Origin: a bacterium
GTDB lineage: Bacteria > Desulfobacterota > Binatia > HRBIN30 > CADEER01
DNA: 64,000 bases
Direction of reading: 5' to 3'
Assembly: GCA_030430165.1 (NCBI GenBank)
Contig: JAUIGL010000004.1
Span: 62,001 to 126,000 of the forward strand
Position 1 is the stretch's first letter; every line of letters begins with the position of its first letter. Made by a program: the position numbers and the translations under genes. Shown here in pieces: positions 8,816-19,223 of this stretch. The notes under the pieces were generated by a model that did not search any database, was not told the origin of the DNA, and saw only the letters and a list, made by a program, of their open reading frames with translations.

Positions 8816-10586
8816 TTCGATTCGCCACTGCCTCCTCGTTCTCCACCATCGGGAAACGGATCATCACCGTCTTTGGACTGCTGTTCTTGCTGATGCTGAG
8901 CTCGGCCCCGTTGCGTTCCAGCACCGTGGTCGCGATCGCCACGCCGATCGAGGTGTCGGGATCGTCGCCGCCGCCCAGGTCGGCGAGCTTCTCGCTGATG
9001 TTGCTGCCGACGAAGGGAAGCTGGCAGAGCAGGGCGTCGGGCGGGAGAAACGACACGCTGATCGGCTGATGCGTGACCGTGCCCCGGGTCAGCGCCTTCA
9101 TCAGGTTGGAAATCGCGTAGATCGTCTGCCGCTTGTCGACGCGAACGAACACCGGCGGCGGCGGTACGTAGTCGACCGGCGCGGGCACGCCGCTGCCGTT
9201 GCGCTTGGGGCCGAAGATCGGCTCGAGGATCGCCTCGAGCGGAACCGTCTCGATGGCGGGTGTCGCCATGCGGGTGAACTCGAGCAAGTTCTCGAGGGTG
9301 CGATCGATGCGGTTGATCGCGTCGCCGGTCATCTTCGCAAAATTGCTGTCGTCCGAGCCCGCCGGCATCGTGTGCTCGCAGTGTTGGGCGAAGGTCTTGA
9401 TGGTGACCAGCGGGTTTTTGAACTCGTGGGCGAGCTCGTGGATGATCTGATCGAGCCCGGCGGCCTTGCCGGCGAGCTCCTCGCGCGCGGCGACGACCGC
9501 CGGCTCGGCCGGCGCCGTCGCTTCGGCGCGCGTCGCCACCACCGTTTGCGGCTCGTCGGCGGGCGGCGACGCGGGTTGGTCCGCAGTCGCTTCGGCCGGG
9601 TCCGCCGCGGCGCTGGGAGCGGAGCGCGACAGTCGCTCGCCGTCGAAGAGGATGTCGCCGGCTTCGATCGTCGGCCCGGCCGCGAGGGCGATCGAGCGGG
9701 TCAGCACCGCTTCCAGCTCCGACAGATTTCCGAACCACAGGTAGTTGGACAGTCGGTCGAGCGCGGCGCTGGTCAGAGTCGGGTGCGGTCGTCCGAGACG
9801 GGTCGCGATCTCGTTGGCCAGCGCCTGGGCGATCGCCGGGATGTCGTCGCTGCGGTCGCGCAGCGGCACCAGGTGCACGCGCAGCAGGCAGAGCCTGTAG
9901 AACAAATCGGTGTCGAACGATCCACTGTCGACGAGCTCGCCGAGATCTTCGGTCGCGGTCGAAATCACGCGTGCCGCGGTGGCGGCGAGCAAGCCGTCGA
10001 GCTGGCGTTGCGCCGCGCTGCTCCAGCGGTCGACGCCGACCGCGAGCACGGTGGCACCGGTCTCGACCTGCTCCGGCGCCGGCGGCGGGTGGTCGGCGTC
10101 GCACAGCAGGAGCGGACCCGCCCCCTGCAGTGCGTGCACCGAACGGGCGAAGGTATGCTTTCCCGAGCCCGCCTCGCCGCGAATGTGCAAGGCCAGGCCG
10201 CTGCCGGTGGCGCGGCGCATGACCTCGGCCGCCGCCGCGTCGAGGAAGGGGGTATCGAAGCGCCAGCTCGCCGCCGGTTGCTGCGGTGGCGGCGCCTCGA
10301 GCGCCGCGGCAACCGCGCGCCGCAAGCCGGTCGGAGTGAATCGGCGCGGCAGAATGCCTGCGCCGGATTGAGTCGGTCCGCCGATCCAGACGTAATTGGC
10401 GCGCGGCAGATCGGTTTTGCTGCGCAGGGCGAGGGGGGCGATGACTACGTCGAAGGCCGCCAGGTCGCGATCGCCGAGCTCTGAAAGCGCCGCGGTTTCG
10501 ACATCATGGCGGCTGCCGAGAAGAACGGCGATGGTCTCCCGCAACGCGGGGGAATCTTCGACAATCAGGACTCGCCGGTCTCTCAC
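8808..10586 (-). CDS. Degenerate receiver - AAA+ - histidine-kinase fusion (592 aa)
   Basis: Start chosen at the GTG reading VRDRRVLIVEDS because GGGAGG lies six bases upstream. Residues about 3-95 look like a receiver, but the phospho-acceptor position reads VVIAPLAL and the KPF motif is gone. About residues 115-340 align with a sigma-54 activator AAA+ module. It keeps Walker A (GEAGSGKHTF), a YRLCLLRVHLVPLRDR segment and WFGNLSELEA, but lacks any GAFTGA loop, and Walker B has lost its acidic pair (VLAVGVDRW). After a Pro/Ala linker, residues about 415-592 carry an intact histidine box (HELAHEFKNPL) with a degraded ATP-binding domain: the N-box reads NLMKAL and no DxGxG is seen. It is co-transcribed with the downstream regulator. 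It probably acts as a scaffold, phosphatase or phospho-relay partner; the role is inferred. Confidence 0.75.
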
Positions 10587-10646
10587 CGGAACCTCCCCAA
10601 ACCCCAAAATCCCAAACCACCCAATCAACCGGACTTACAATTTTGC

Positions 10647-10676
10647 ACAATAGTCGGGTCAGTGAATTCAAGTCAA
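10647..10676 (-). promoter_or_regulatory. Sigma-70-like promoter of the leftward regulator operon
   Basis: Reading leftward, TTGACT (10676-10671) and TATTGT (10652-10647) are separated by 18 bases in an AT-richer patch about 60 bases ahead of the GTG of the degraded sensor gene. The match to a housekeeping promoter is fair; no competing -24/-12 element is seen on this strand. Confidence 0.4.
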
Positions 10677-10757
10677 TTGCTGTGTCGCCTGAACCACGTT
10701 TTATTTTCTCCCGGACTTGGCCTCGCAGACCTGCAAGACGGATGGTGGGGATTCCCG

Positions 10758-10875
10758 CAGGTTTGCAAAGGATTGGGCTTGAAAAAGTTTATGGGGGCGT
10801 GTTACCGGAATGGCTTGGGTCTTGCATTCTCGCAGCATCGCCGGGCAGCCGTGCGATTGTCTGACAGGTTTGCAA
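10758..10875 (+). repeat. Pair of identical 11-base repeats flanking the sigma-54 promoter
   Basis: CAGGTTTGCAA occurs at 10758-10768 and again at 10865-10875, on either side of the -24/-12 element. The first copy contains the palindrome TTTGCAAA. These are candidate binding sites for one of the two Fis-type response regulators. The whole intergenic region 10587-10983 (397 bases) otherwise shows only the two promoters and no gene. Confidence 0.4.
10811..10826 (+). promoter_or_regulatory. Sigma-54 (-24/-12) promoter upstream of the rightward sensor/regulator pair
   Basis: TGGCTTGGGTCTTGCA matches the -24/-12 consensus: TGGC, then the GG and GC doublets exactly ten bases apart, and a perfect TTGCA -12 element. 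Transcription would start near 10838, about 145 bases ahead of the GTG at 10984. Two sigma-54 activators are encoded on either side, so the circuit is likely self- or cross-regulated. Confidence 0.65.
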
Positions 10876-10983
10876 GAAGCCGAGGGGGACGTGGCGTGCG
10901 GCGGCCGGTTGAAATACTCACTTTCGGGATTGGTTTCGAGGACATAGCAGCACTTTCCACAGGTGCTGACAGGGGACATCCAA

Positions 10984-11635
10984 GTGCGAGCCGCAAGGCG
11001 TTCTGCGGGCAAAGACGGCGATGGAATGGACGAGGTTCTGGTCTCGATCCGCGCCGCCGTGCTCGATGACGCCGAACACGCGGTTGGCAACATTCTCCAA
11101 AGGATTCACCACACCGCCCGGGTATCGCTCGCCGGCGCGGACGCCGAGCACCGCGATCGCGTGCACGACGCGCTCGGCGAGTTGGAACGACTGCTCGAGT
11201 TGTTGTTCGATTATGTTTCGCCCGTCGAAGTGAGTGTTCGCCCCACCGATGCGGGACGCGTTGCCAGCAGCATGTTGTCGCAAGTGCGGGAGCACGCCGG
11301 CGAGTCGGTGTCGCTGGTCGGCAGTGCCGAGGGCAGGGTGCTCGGCGATCCCAAGGCGCTGAGTCGCAGCTTTCAGTTGCTCGGCGCCGCGCTCGGTGAC
11401 GTGTGGCGCGAGGCGAGCGAGGTCTCGTTCGACGTCTGCAAGGGCGAGGGCGGGGATGGATTGGAATTCTGCGTTCGCGCCAGCGGCGGAGAAACACCGG
11501 TCGGTGCGGCGTCGCGAGTGGGGCTCGCGGTGGCCGGCCGTTTGATCGAGTTGCAGGGGGGGGAGTTGCACTGGGACGCGGACGGCGCGGCAGGGGCTTG
11601 CCGGGTCGTTTTGCCGCGTCACGGGGGGCGAGACG

Positions 11636-11646
<11 letters not shown>
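10984..11646 (+). CDS. Histidine-kinase-like protein without a clear phospho-acceptor (220 aa)
   Basis: The chosen start, GTG 10984, has an AGGGGA ribosome site; an ATG at 11026 (MDEVLVSIRAAV) is an alternative. Residues about 15-80 form a helical pair resembling a kinase dimerisation domain (NILQRIHHTARVSLAGADAE), but no H-E/D-x-x-x-P box is present. The last 50 residues (GLAVAGRLIELQGGELHWD, then CRVVLP) match the end of an HATPase_c domain; the N-box and DxGxG are not evident. It overlaps the following regulator by 11 bases, so the two are translationally coupled, as a sensor and its regulator would be. There is no membrane segment, so it would act in the cytoplasm. It may be a non-catalytic partner or phosphatase. 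The kinase relationship is moderately secure; its activity is unknown. Confidence 0.6.
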
Positions 11647-13039
<1,393 letters not shown>

Positions 13040-13083
13040 GAGCGAGCCGATGACGACGACTGATCTCGAAGCCGGGAGGCCCC

Positions 13084-15015
13084 ATGTACTGTGAGTTTTA
13101 CGGGATGCGCGAGCGCCCCTTCAACGTCACGGCGGATCCCAAGTTCCTCTACCTGAACGCGCGCTACCGCGAAGCGCTCGCTTCGCTTCACTACGGGGTC
13201 ACCCAGCGCAAGGGGTTCATCACGCTGATCGGCGAGGCCGGCACCGGCAAGACGACGTTGCTCAAGAAGCTGCTCAACGATCTCGACCCGAACACGCGTA
13301 CGGTGTTCGTCTTCAATACCAACGTCACCTTCGACGAGATCCTCGAGTACATCTTCGGTGAGTTCGATCTGCCGGTGCACAACGGCAAGCGCCTCTACAT
13401 GTTGCAGCGGCTCAACGCGTTCCTGCTCGACGAGCTGCGCGAGGGGCGCAACGTGGCGCTTCTGGTCGACGAAGCGCAGGACCTCGACTTCTCGGTGATG
13501 GAAGACCTGCGCTTGTTGTCGAACCTCGAGACGTCGAAAGAGAAGATTCTCCAGATCGTGCTCGCCGGACAGCCCGAGCTCGGCCAGAAGCTGACCAACC
13601 CGAGCCTGCGCCAGCTGCGCCAGCGAGTCGCGGTCAACTGTCGGCTGATGCCGCTGACCCGGGAGGAGCTGTCCGAGTACATCCAGTCGCGACTCAGCTC
13701 CGCCGGCTGCAACGACCCGCAGCTGTTCTCGCGCGACGCGCTCGAACGCGTCTACGAAATCTCCGGCGGTATCCCGAGGATCGTCAACGTCGTTTGCGAC
13801 AACGCGTTGGTGATCGGCTACGCCATGGGCAAGAAGCGGCTCACCGGCGAGGTCGTCGACGAGGCGGCGGCGGACCTGATCGCCACCGAAGGCGCGCCGG
13901 AGGTCATGGTCGCCAGTCGCGGCGCCAGCGTCGAGGTCCCGGCCGCGGGTCCGCCGGCCGAAGCGCCGCGCTCTCCGTGGTCGTCGCCGGTCGCGGTCGT
14001 CGCCGTAGTCGCCTTTGCGCTGCTACTCGGGTTGCTGTCGATCGGCCGCAGTCGCTGGGGTGGAGCCTTCGATACCAGTGAGAGCGGACGCCCGCCGCTG
14101 GAAGTCGTGCAGCCGGGAATGTCCGACCGCTTCCCGCCGGTGGCGGCGTTGCGCGAGCCGATCGCACCGGGGCCGCGCGTCGCGCCGCAGCCGGATACCT
14201 TCGAGCAACCGTATCGCCGCGACTACGCCGAGCGGGACGACGCTCGTTCGCGCCGCGACGAAGAGCGCCCCTACGACCGGCAAGCGCCGCGCCGCGAGCC
14301 AGCCGACGAACGGGTGATGGCGATGGGCGATTTGACCGAGCCGCAGCCGCCGAGCCGCGCCGACCGCGAGATCGCGCCGCGCGCTCGCTTCGAGGAAGAG
14401 GTCGCGATGGCGCCGCCGCCGGTGGCGGCGCCGGTCGAGCCGCCGCCGGCGCCGGATCAGCCGGTGTGGGACGAGCAGGCGCCGCAGGTCGAGATCGACG
14501 TGCCCGCGGTCGACGCGCCGGTGCCCGACGTGCCGTCGGGCGGTGCGGTGCGGATGCGGCTCGCCTTGCCGCGTTACCAGTACGTGCAAGTGGTGCCGGA
14601 GGACTCGATCTCGGAGATCGCGATTCGCCACTACGGCCAGGCCAGCCCGACGATCCTCGATCTGATGAAGATGGCCAACCCGAAGATCGCCGACATCAAT
14701 CGGATCTCTCCGGGGCAGACGCTGCGGCTGCCGCAGTTGGAGCAGGGCCTGGTTCTGCTGCAGCAGTCCGACGATCGCTACGGCCTGTTGTTGGCGTCGC
14801 TCACCTCGCGCAGTCGGGCGATCGAAATCCGCCGTGCTCTGCAGGAGCGCGGCTTCGGCGCGCGAGTTGCCGCGGCCGACCTGGGTGGCGGTCAGTCGGT
14901 GTGGCGGGTGATCGTCGGTGACATCGCCAGCCGCGACGCCGCGCTCGAAGTCGGCGAGGATCTGCAGCAGCTGTTCCGGCGCGATCGGCGCATCTCGGCG
15001 ATGGCGCAACCTTGA
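13084..15015 (+). CDS. EPS/exosortase-locus AAA+ ATPase with LysM and SPOR-like C-terminus (643 aa)
   Basis: ExeA/GspA-type ATPase of the kind found beside exosortase-linked EPS genes. The N-terminus MYCEFYGMRERPFNV is typical. Walker A is GEAGTGKTTLLKK (about residues 54-66) and Walker B VALLVDEAQDL (about residue 127). After the AAA+ module (to about 270) comes one transmembrane helix (VAVVAVVAFALLLGLL, about residues 302-318), a Pro/Arg/Glu-rich periplasmic linker, a LysM domain (about 495-550: VPEDSISEIAIRHYG and ISPGQTLRLP) and a final SPOR-like repeat. Cytoplasmic ATP hydrolysis is thus linked to peptidoglycan contact, fitting a role in assembling a trans-envelope export complex. The ribosome site GGGAGG is clear. 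Its stop overlaps the antiterminator start. Confidence 0.85.
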   Translation: MYCEFYGMRERPFNVTADPKFLYLNARYREALASLHYGVTQRKGFITLIGEAGTGKTTLLKKLLNDLDPNTRTVFVFNTNVTFDEILEYIFGEFDLPVHNGKRLYMLQRLNAFLLDELREGRNVALLVDEAQDLDFSVMEDLRLLSNLETSKEKILQIVLAGQPELGQKLTNPSLRQLRQRVAVNCRLMPLTREELSEYIQSRLSSAGCNDPQLFSRDALERVYEISGGIPRIVNVVCDNALVIGYAMGKKRLTGEVVDEAAADLIATEGAPEVMVASRGASVEVPAAGPPAEAPRSPWSSPVAVVAVVAFALLLGLLSIGRSRWGGAFDTSESGRPPLEVVQPGMSDRFPPVAALREPIAPGPRVAPQPDTFEQPYRRDYAERDDARSRRDEERPYDRQAPRREPADERVMAMGDLTEPQPPSRADREIAPRARFEEEVAMAPPPVAAPVEPPPAPDQPVWDEQAPQVEIDVPAVDAPVPDVPSGGAVRMRLALPRYQYVQVVPEDSISEIAIRHYGQASPTILDLMKMANPKIADINRISPGQTLRLPQLEQGLVLLQQSDDRYGLLLASLTSRSRAIEIRRALQERGFGARVAAADLGGGQSVWRVIVGDIASRDAALEVGEDLQQLFRRDRRISAMAQP

Positions 15016-15590
15016 GCAAGGCGGCATCGGGTATGTTGATCGACGACGAAGCGATCCAGTTGCAGCCGGACGAAGATGCGGCAGACGGCGGCAGCCGCGA
15101 GCTGTGGTACGTGGTCAAGAGCAAGCCGCGGCGTGAAACCTTCGCGCAGCAGCAGCTGGTCCGGCGCGGCGTCGAGACCTTCCTGCCGCGGATTGCCGAA
15201 GTGTCGCGGCTCGGTTGCGAGCCGAGTGTCGTGCCGCTCTTCCCCGGCTACCTGTTCGCGCGGATCGATCTCGGTACCCAGTACACCTCGGTAATCTGGG
15301 CTCCGGGGGTCAGCTCGATGGTGGCGTTCGGCGACGTTCCGGTCCCGGTCGAGGACGACGTGATGAGCTTCCTGCAGGAACGTTGCGGCGACCACGGGTT
15401 GATCGTCGCGCGGCCGAGCTTCGCCGCAGGCGACCAGGTGAGGGTAGTCGACGGCCCGCTCGAGGGCCTGTACGGAATAGTCCAGGGGAACGCGAGCGGC
15501 CATGATCGGGTTCGCGTGTTGATGGAGTTGTTGAAGCGGCGAACCCAAGTGACCGTGCCGGTCGAAATGCTGGAGAGCGTCGCCGGATAG
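15012..15590 (+). CDS. NusG/RfaH-type transcription antiterminator of the EPS operon (192 aa)
   Basis: Operon-specific NusG paralog. About residues 35-135 form the NusG N-terminal domain (LWYVVKSKPRRETFAQQQL, then VPLFPGYLFARIDL) and about 140-175 a KOW motif (FAAGDQVRVVDGPLEGLYGIV). It would bind RNA polymerase and suppress pausing or termination across the very long EPS transcription unit. The TTG start overlaps the ATPase stop (TTGA); an in-frame ATG lies at 15033. It precedes a 152-base gap and then tens of kilobases of co-directional EPS genes, the usual setting for RfaH/UpxY-like factors. The family call is secure, the specific target is inferred. Confidence 0.85.
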   Translation: MSKAASGMLIDDEAIQLQPDEDAADGGSRELWYVVKSKPRRETFAQQQLVRRGVETFLPRIAEVSRLGCEPSVVPLFPGYLFARIDLGTQYTSVIWAPGVSSMVAFGDVPVPVEDDVMSFLQERCGDHGLIVARPSFAAGDQVRVVDGPLEGLYGIVQGNASGHDRVRVLMELLKRRTQVTVPVEMLESVAG

Positions 15591-15742
15591 GGTGCGGTGC
15601 GCCGAATACGGCGCAGTGGCAAGAGGCGGATCGCGCTGTAGCGATTCGGAAACGATGGAATCTGAATGGAAACTCGTGGCAGAGGGGGCGGAGCTATGCG
15701 CTCGAATCGGTTGAGCAGCCTCCGGGAGGAATACTGAGCAAA
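15591..15742 (+). promoter_or_regulatory. Non-coding leader between antiterminator and first EPS enzyme gene
   Basis: No ORF is supported in these 152 bases. A GCTGTAGCGAT segment near 15637-15648 loosely resembles an ops-type antiterminator pause site (GCGGTAGCG). No clear promoter is seen. A GGGAGGA lies 12 bases before the next ATG. Confidence 0.25.
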
Positions 15743-17527
15743 ATGGGGACGTGGATTCTTGGCGCGCTGGTCGGCGCTTTTGGTGGAGCGCTGGCTGGTG
15801 CGTTGCTGGGCTTTGGCGAATCGATTCTGGTCACCTGGGCCTCGGGAGCAGCCGACGAGTACTGGCTGTTCCTGTTCGGTGTCGTCTACTACGGCCTGTT
15901 CGGCGCGTTGTTCGGCCTCGGCGCGGCGCTACTCTGGCAGATCGTGCGCGGCGGTCGGGCGACCTCCTTCGAGCTGGCGCAACTCGGTGCCGGGCTCGGC
16001 TTTTTGCCGCTCGGCCTGTTCGTGACCCGCTACCACGTCAACAAGCGGATCTTCAAAGAACAGCTCGACTTCGCGTCGGGCAGCGGCATCGTCACCCACC
16101 TGCTGATTCTCGCCGGGGTGGTCGTCGCCGCTCTGATCATCGTCGGCTTGGTGCGTTTTCTCTACCGGCGCATCGGCTGGGCCGGCAACTTGATCGGCTA
16201 CGCCTTCGCCGCGGGGCTGGCCGTGCTGATCGGCCTGACCTTCGGCAGCGGCGAGGCCGAGGGGCCGGACCGCGACGCCGCCACCGCGGGCAAGTCGCGT
16301 CCCAACATCATCATCATCGTCGCCGACACGCTGCGCGCCGATGTGGTCGACGACCGCGCCAAGCAATCGCCCGACGGCGGATTCTCGCAGCTCAAGGTCG
16401 ACGGCGTGACCTTCGACTGGGCGCACGCGCAGGCTTCGTGGACGCGCCCGTCGGTGGCCAGCATTCTGACGTCGCAGTATCCGAGCTCGCACGGCACGGT
16501 GCACAAGATGGACTTCATGTCCGATCGCGTGCTGACCCTCGCCGAGGCGTTGCGCGACGCCGGCTACTGGACGGCCGGCGTGACCACCAACATCAACGTC
16601 GCGCCGATCTTCAACCTGAGTCAGGGGTTCCGCGAGTTCAAGTATCTCGAGCCGAGCTTCTACTTCGGCGCGACCGACTCGGCCGCCAAGCTGGTCATCT
16701 ACAAGACGCTGCGAACTCTGCGCGAGCGCTTCTTTGCGGATCGCGTGTACTACGAGCACTTCTACCAGGATGCGGCGGTGGTGAACGACTACATTCGCAA
16801 CTTCGTCGCCTCGAATCCGCCGGAGCCGTTCTTTCTCTTCGTTCATTACATGGATCCGCACGACCCCTATTTCGAGGTGCCGTACAACGGTCGCGGGGTG
16901 GCGCGGGTCACCAACCCGTCTCCCGATCCGAGCCGGATCGCCGAGCTGCGCAGCCTCTACCTGCAGGGGGTGCGATATCTCGACGACAATCTCGGGCTCT
17001 TCCTCGATCAGTTGCGCGAGGCAGGTCTCTACGACCGCAGCCTGATCGCGTTCACCTCGGATCACGGCGAAGAGTTCTACGAACACGACGGCTGGTGGCA
17101 CGGCACGTCCCTGTACGACGAGCAGCTGCACGTCCCCCTGGTGATCAAGTTGCCGCGCGGCGAGCAGGCGGGATTGGTGCGGCGCGACGTCGTGCGCAGC
17201 ATCGACATCGGGCCGACGGTGTTTGCCGCCGCCGGCGTGCGGGCGCCGGCGAGCTTCCAGGGGATCGACATCTTCGACGGGCGCGTCGAGGAGCCGGTGA
17301 TCGCCGAAGAAGACCTCGAGGGCAATCGTATCTTCTCGATTCGCGATGGGCGCTGGAAACTGATCAAGGCCAACGTCGGCAACCCGCGTGGTCTCGCACC
17401 GATCGAGCTCTACGACATCGAGAGCGACCCCGGGGAGTCGAAGAACCTAGCCGACTCGAATGCGGCCAAGGTGAAAGAGCTCACCGAGAAGCTGCGCTCG
17501 ATGCTGCCGCCGGGGACCGTCGACTAG
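15743..17527 (+). CDS. Membrane alkaline-phosphatase-superfamily ('sulfatase-like') enzyme (594 aa)
   Basis: The first 180 residues contain about five membrane helices (ILGALVGAFGGALAGALL, YWLFLFGVVYYGLFGALFGL and others), followed by a sulfatase-fold domain (about 190-590) facing the periplasm. Metal-binding motifs are visible: PNIIIIVADTLRAD at the start, TSDHGEEFYEHDGWWHG towards the end. The position that is Cys or Ser in true sulfatases is Thr234 (SWTRPSVAS), so no formylglycine can form. A Thr nucleophile is typical of phosphatases, phosphodiesterases and phospho-transferases, so modification of the polysaccharide with a phospho-group is more likely than desulfation. A second gene of the same design lies at 23202. 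Its stop overlaps the next start by one base (TAGTG). Confidence 0.8.
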   Translation: MGTWILGALVGAFGGALAGALLGFGESILVTWASGAADEYWLFLFGVVYYGLFGALFGLGAALLWQIVRGGRATSFELAQLGAGLGFLPLGLFVTRYHVNKRIFKEQLDFASGSGIVTHLLILAGVVVAALIIVGLVRFLYRRIGWAGNLIGYAFAAGLAVLIGLTFGSGEAEGPDRDAATAGKSRPNIIIIVADTLRADVVDDRAKQSPDGGFSQLKVDGVTFDWAHAQASWTRPSVASILTSQYPSSHGTVHKMDFMSDRVLTLAEALRDAGYWTAGVTTNINVAPIFNLSQGFREFKYLEPSFYFGATDSAAKLVIYKTLRTLRERFFADRVYYEHFYQDAAVVNDYIRNFVASNPPEPFFLFVHYMDPHDPYFEVPYNGRGVARVTNPSPDPSRIAELRSLYLQGVRYLDDNLGLFLDQLREAGLYDRSLIAFTSDHGEEFYEHDGWWHGTSLYDEQLHVPLVIKLPRGEQAGLVRRDVVRSIDIGPTVFAAAGVRAPASFQGIDIFDGRVEEPVIAEEDLEGNRIFSIRDGRWKLIKANVGNPRGLAPIELYDIESDPGESKNLADSNAAKVKELTEKLRSMLPPGTVD

Positions 17528-19191
17528 TGTTCCTGATCGTCGGACTGGACGGCGCGACGGTCGACCTGGTCGAGCCGTGGGCGCGGCAGGGTTTGCTGCC
17601 GAACCTGGCGTCGTTGATGGAACGCGGGGCTTGGGGCCGACTGCAGGCGCCGATGCCGCCGGTTACGTTCCCGAGCTGGACCACCTTCATGACCGGCGTC
17701 AATCCCGGGCGCCACGGCATTTTCGACTTCACGCGGCGCGTCGACGACTCGTACGCGGTGCGCTTCGTCAACTCGAGCTTCCGCAAGGCGCCGACTCTTT
17801 GGCGCATGCTGAGTGACGCCGGCAAGCGAGTGTGCTCGCTGGGTATCCCGGGCAACTATCCGCCCGAGCCCGTCAACGGCTACACCCTGAGCGGATTCGA
17901 CACGCCGGTGACGGTGCGGGCCGACGCCAGCTTTGCCTTTCCGCCGTCGCTTGCCGACGACGTCGAGGCGGTCGGCGGCTTTCCTTTTGCCGACTTCCAG
18001 GAGTTCACCATCGACGAAGGCTGGCACCGGCGCGCGCTCGATTCGATGCGTGACGCGATTGCCCGCAAGACCGACCTGGCGTTGCGTTTGATGGAGCGCG
18101 AGGCCTTCGATTGCTTCATGCTGCTGTTCGGCGAATCGGACACGGCGTCGCACCACTTCTGGTCTCTGCACGACCCCGACTCGCCGCGCTACGACGCGGC
18201 GCTCGCCGAATCGGTCGGCGACGGGATTCGAGAAACCTACATCGAGCTCGACCGCGCGCTCGGGCGACTCATGGAGTCGGCGCAACCGAGTCAGGTGATG
18301 ATCGTCTCGGATCACGGCTTCGGAGGAGTCGGAGACCGCGCGGTTCACCTCAACCGCTGGCTCGAGGCAAACGGCTATCTGCGATGGCGGGATCGGTCGC
18401 CGTGGAGTCGGCTGGCGGGCGCGGCGCGCGGCGCCGCTCTACGGATGATTCCGGAGCGCTGGCAGGCGCCGTTGTTTCGCTTGCGCGGCGGCAGGATCGC
18501 CGACGCGGTCGAGTCGGGGGTGCGTTTCGGCGGGATCGATTGGCAGAACACCCGGGTCTTTTCCGAAGAGCTCAACTACAACCCGGCGCTGTGGTTGAAC
18601 GTGCGCGGTCGCGAGCCCGGGGGGACGGTCGACCCCGCGGATTACGATGCGCTGTGCGGCGAGCTGCGCGACGCCTTGCTCGACTGGAAGGATCCGACCT
18701 GCGGTCGGCCGGTGGTGCGCCGGGTGTGGCGCCGCGACGAGCTGTTCAGCGGGGACTACGTCGGCTACGCGCCCGACCTGGTGCTCGAGCTCGAGATGAT
18801 CGATGGCTACTCCTACATGTGCTTGCCGAGTCGCGGCGAGAGCGGTGCGTCGGTGGAAAAGCTGGCGCCCTCCTCGCTGGGCGGCGGCAAGCTGGCCGGC
18901 ATGTCGGGAAGCCACCGTCGCGACGGCATCTTCGTGTTGAGCGGCGAGGGCGTCGAGGCCGGGCGCTACCGCGGCGCGACGATGGCCGACCTGGCGCCGA
19001 CCGTGATGGCGCTGCTCGGTTTCGCGGCGGTCGACGGCCAGTTCGACGGCGTCCCGCTGGCTTGCCTGGAGGCGCGCGAGGCGGCGCCCGCGGTCGGCGC
19101 AACCGCGTGGAATTCCGATGGCGAATCCTACTACGATGAAGACCAGGAGAAGGCGCTGCAGTCGCGGCTCGAAAGACTCGGATATTTTTGA
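17527..19191 (+). CDS. Type I phosphodiesterase/nucleotide pyrophosphatase family protein (554 aa)
   Basis: The GTG start shares the last base of the preceding TAG; a much longer open frame to the left is only a shadow of the upstream gene. The N-terminus FLIVGLDGAT supplies the first metal Asp, PPVTFPSWTTF provides the nucleophile Thr47, NPGRHGIFDF follows, and SDHGFGG (about residue 260) and GSHRRDGIFVLSG carry the later metal ligands. This is the 'AP superfamily' phosphodiesterase type often found in EPS loci. There is no signal peptide, so it is probably cytoplasmic. Its substrate is unknown; nucleotide-sugar or polyprenyl-phosphate turnover are reasonable guesses. It forms a pair with the membrane enzyme upstream. 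Confidence 0.8.
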   Translation: MFLIVGLDGATVDLVEPWARQGLLPNLASLMERGAWGRLQAPMPPVTFPSWTTFMTGVNPGRHGIFDFTRRVDDSYAVRFVNSSFRKAPTLWRMLSDAGKRVCSLGIPGNYPPEPVNGYTLSGFDTPVTVRADASFAFPPSLADDVEAVGGFPFADFQEFTIDEGWHRRALDSMRDAIARKTDLALRLMEREAFDCFMLLFGESDTASHHFWSLHDPDSPRYDAALAESVGDGIRETYIELDRALGRLMESAQPSQVMIVSDHGFGGVGDRAVHLNRWLEANGYLRWRDRSPWSRLAGAARGAALRMIPERWQAPLFRLRGGRIADAVESGVRFGGIDWQNTRVFSEELNYNPALWLNVRGREPGGTVDPADYDALCGELRDALLDWKDPTCGRPVVRRVWRRDELFSGDYVGYAPDLVLELEMIDGYSYMCLPSRGESGASVEKLAPSSLGGGKLAGMSGSHRRDGIFVLSGEGVEAGRYRGATMADLAPTVMALLGFAAVDGQFDGVPLACLEAREAAPAVGATAWNSDGESYYDEDQEKALQSRLERLGYF

Positions 19192-19223
19192 GGCGGGCGG
19201 CTCAGCAAACTGATTCGACGGCG

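Noticed and set aside
15751-19191. Apparent 1146-residue open frame
   Set aside because: The first part is an Arg-rich shadow of the membrane enzyme in another frame; only the part from GTG 17527 has protein-like sequence and phosphodiesterase motifs.
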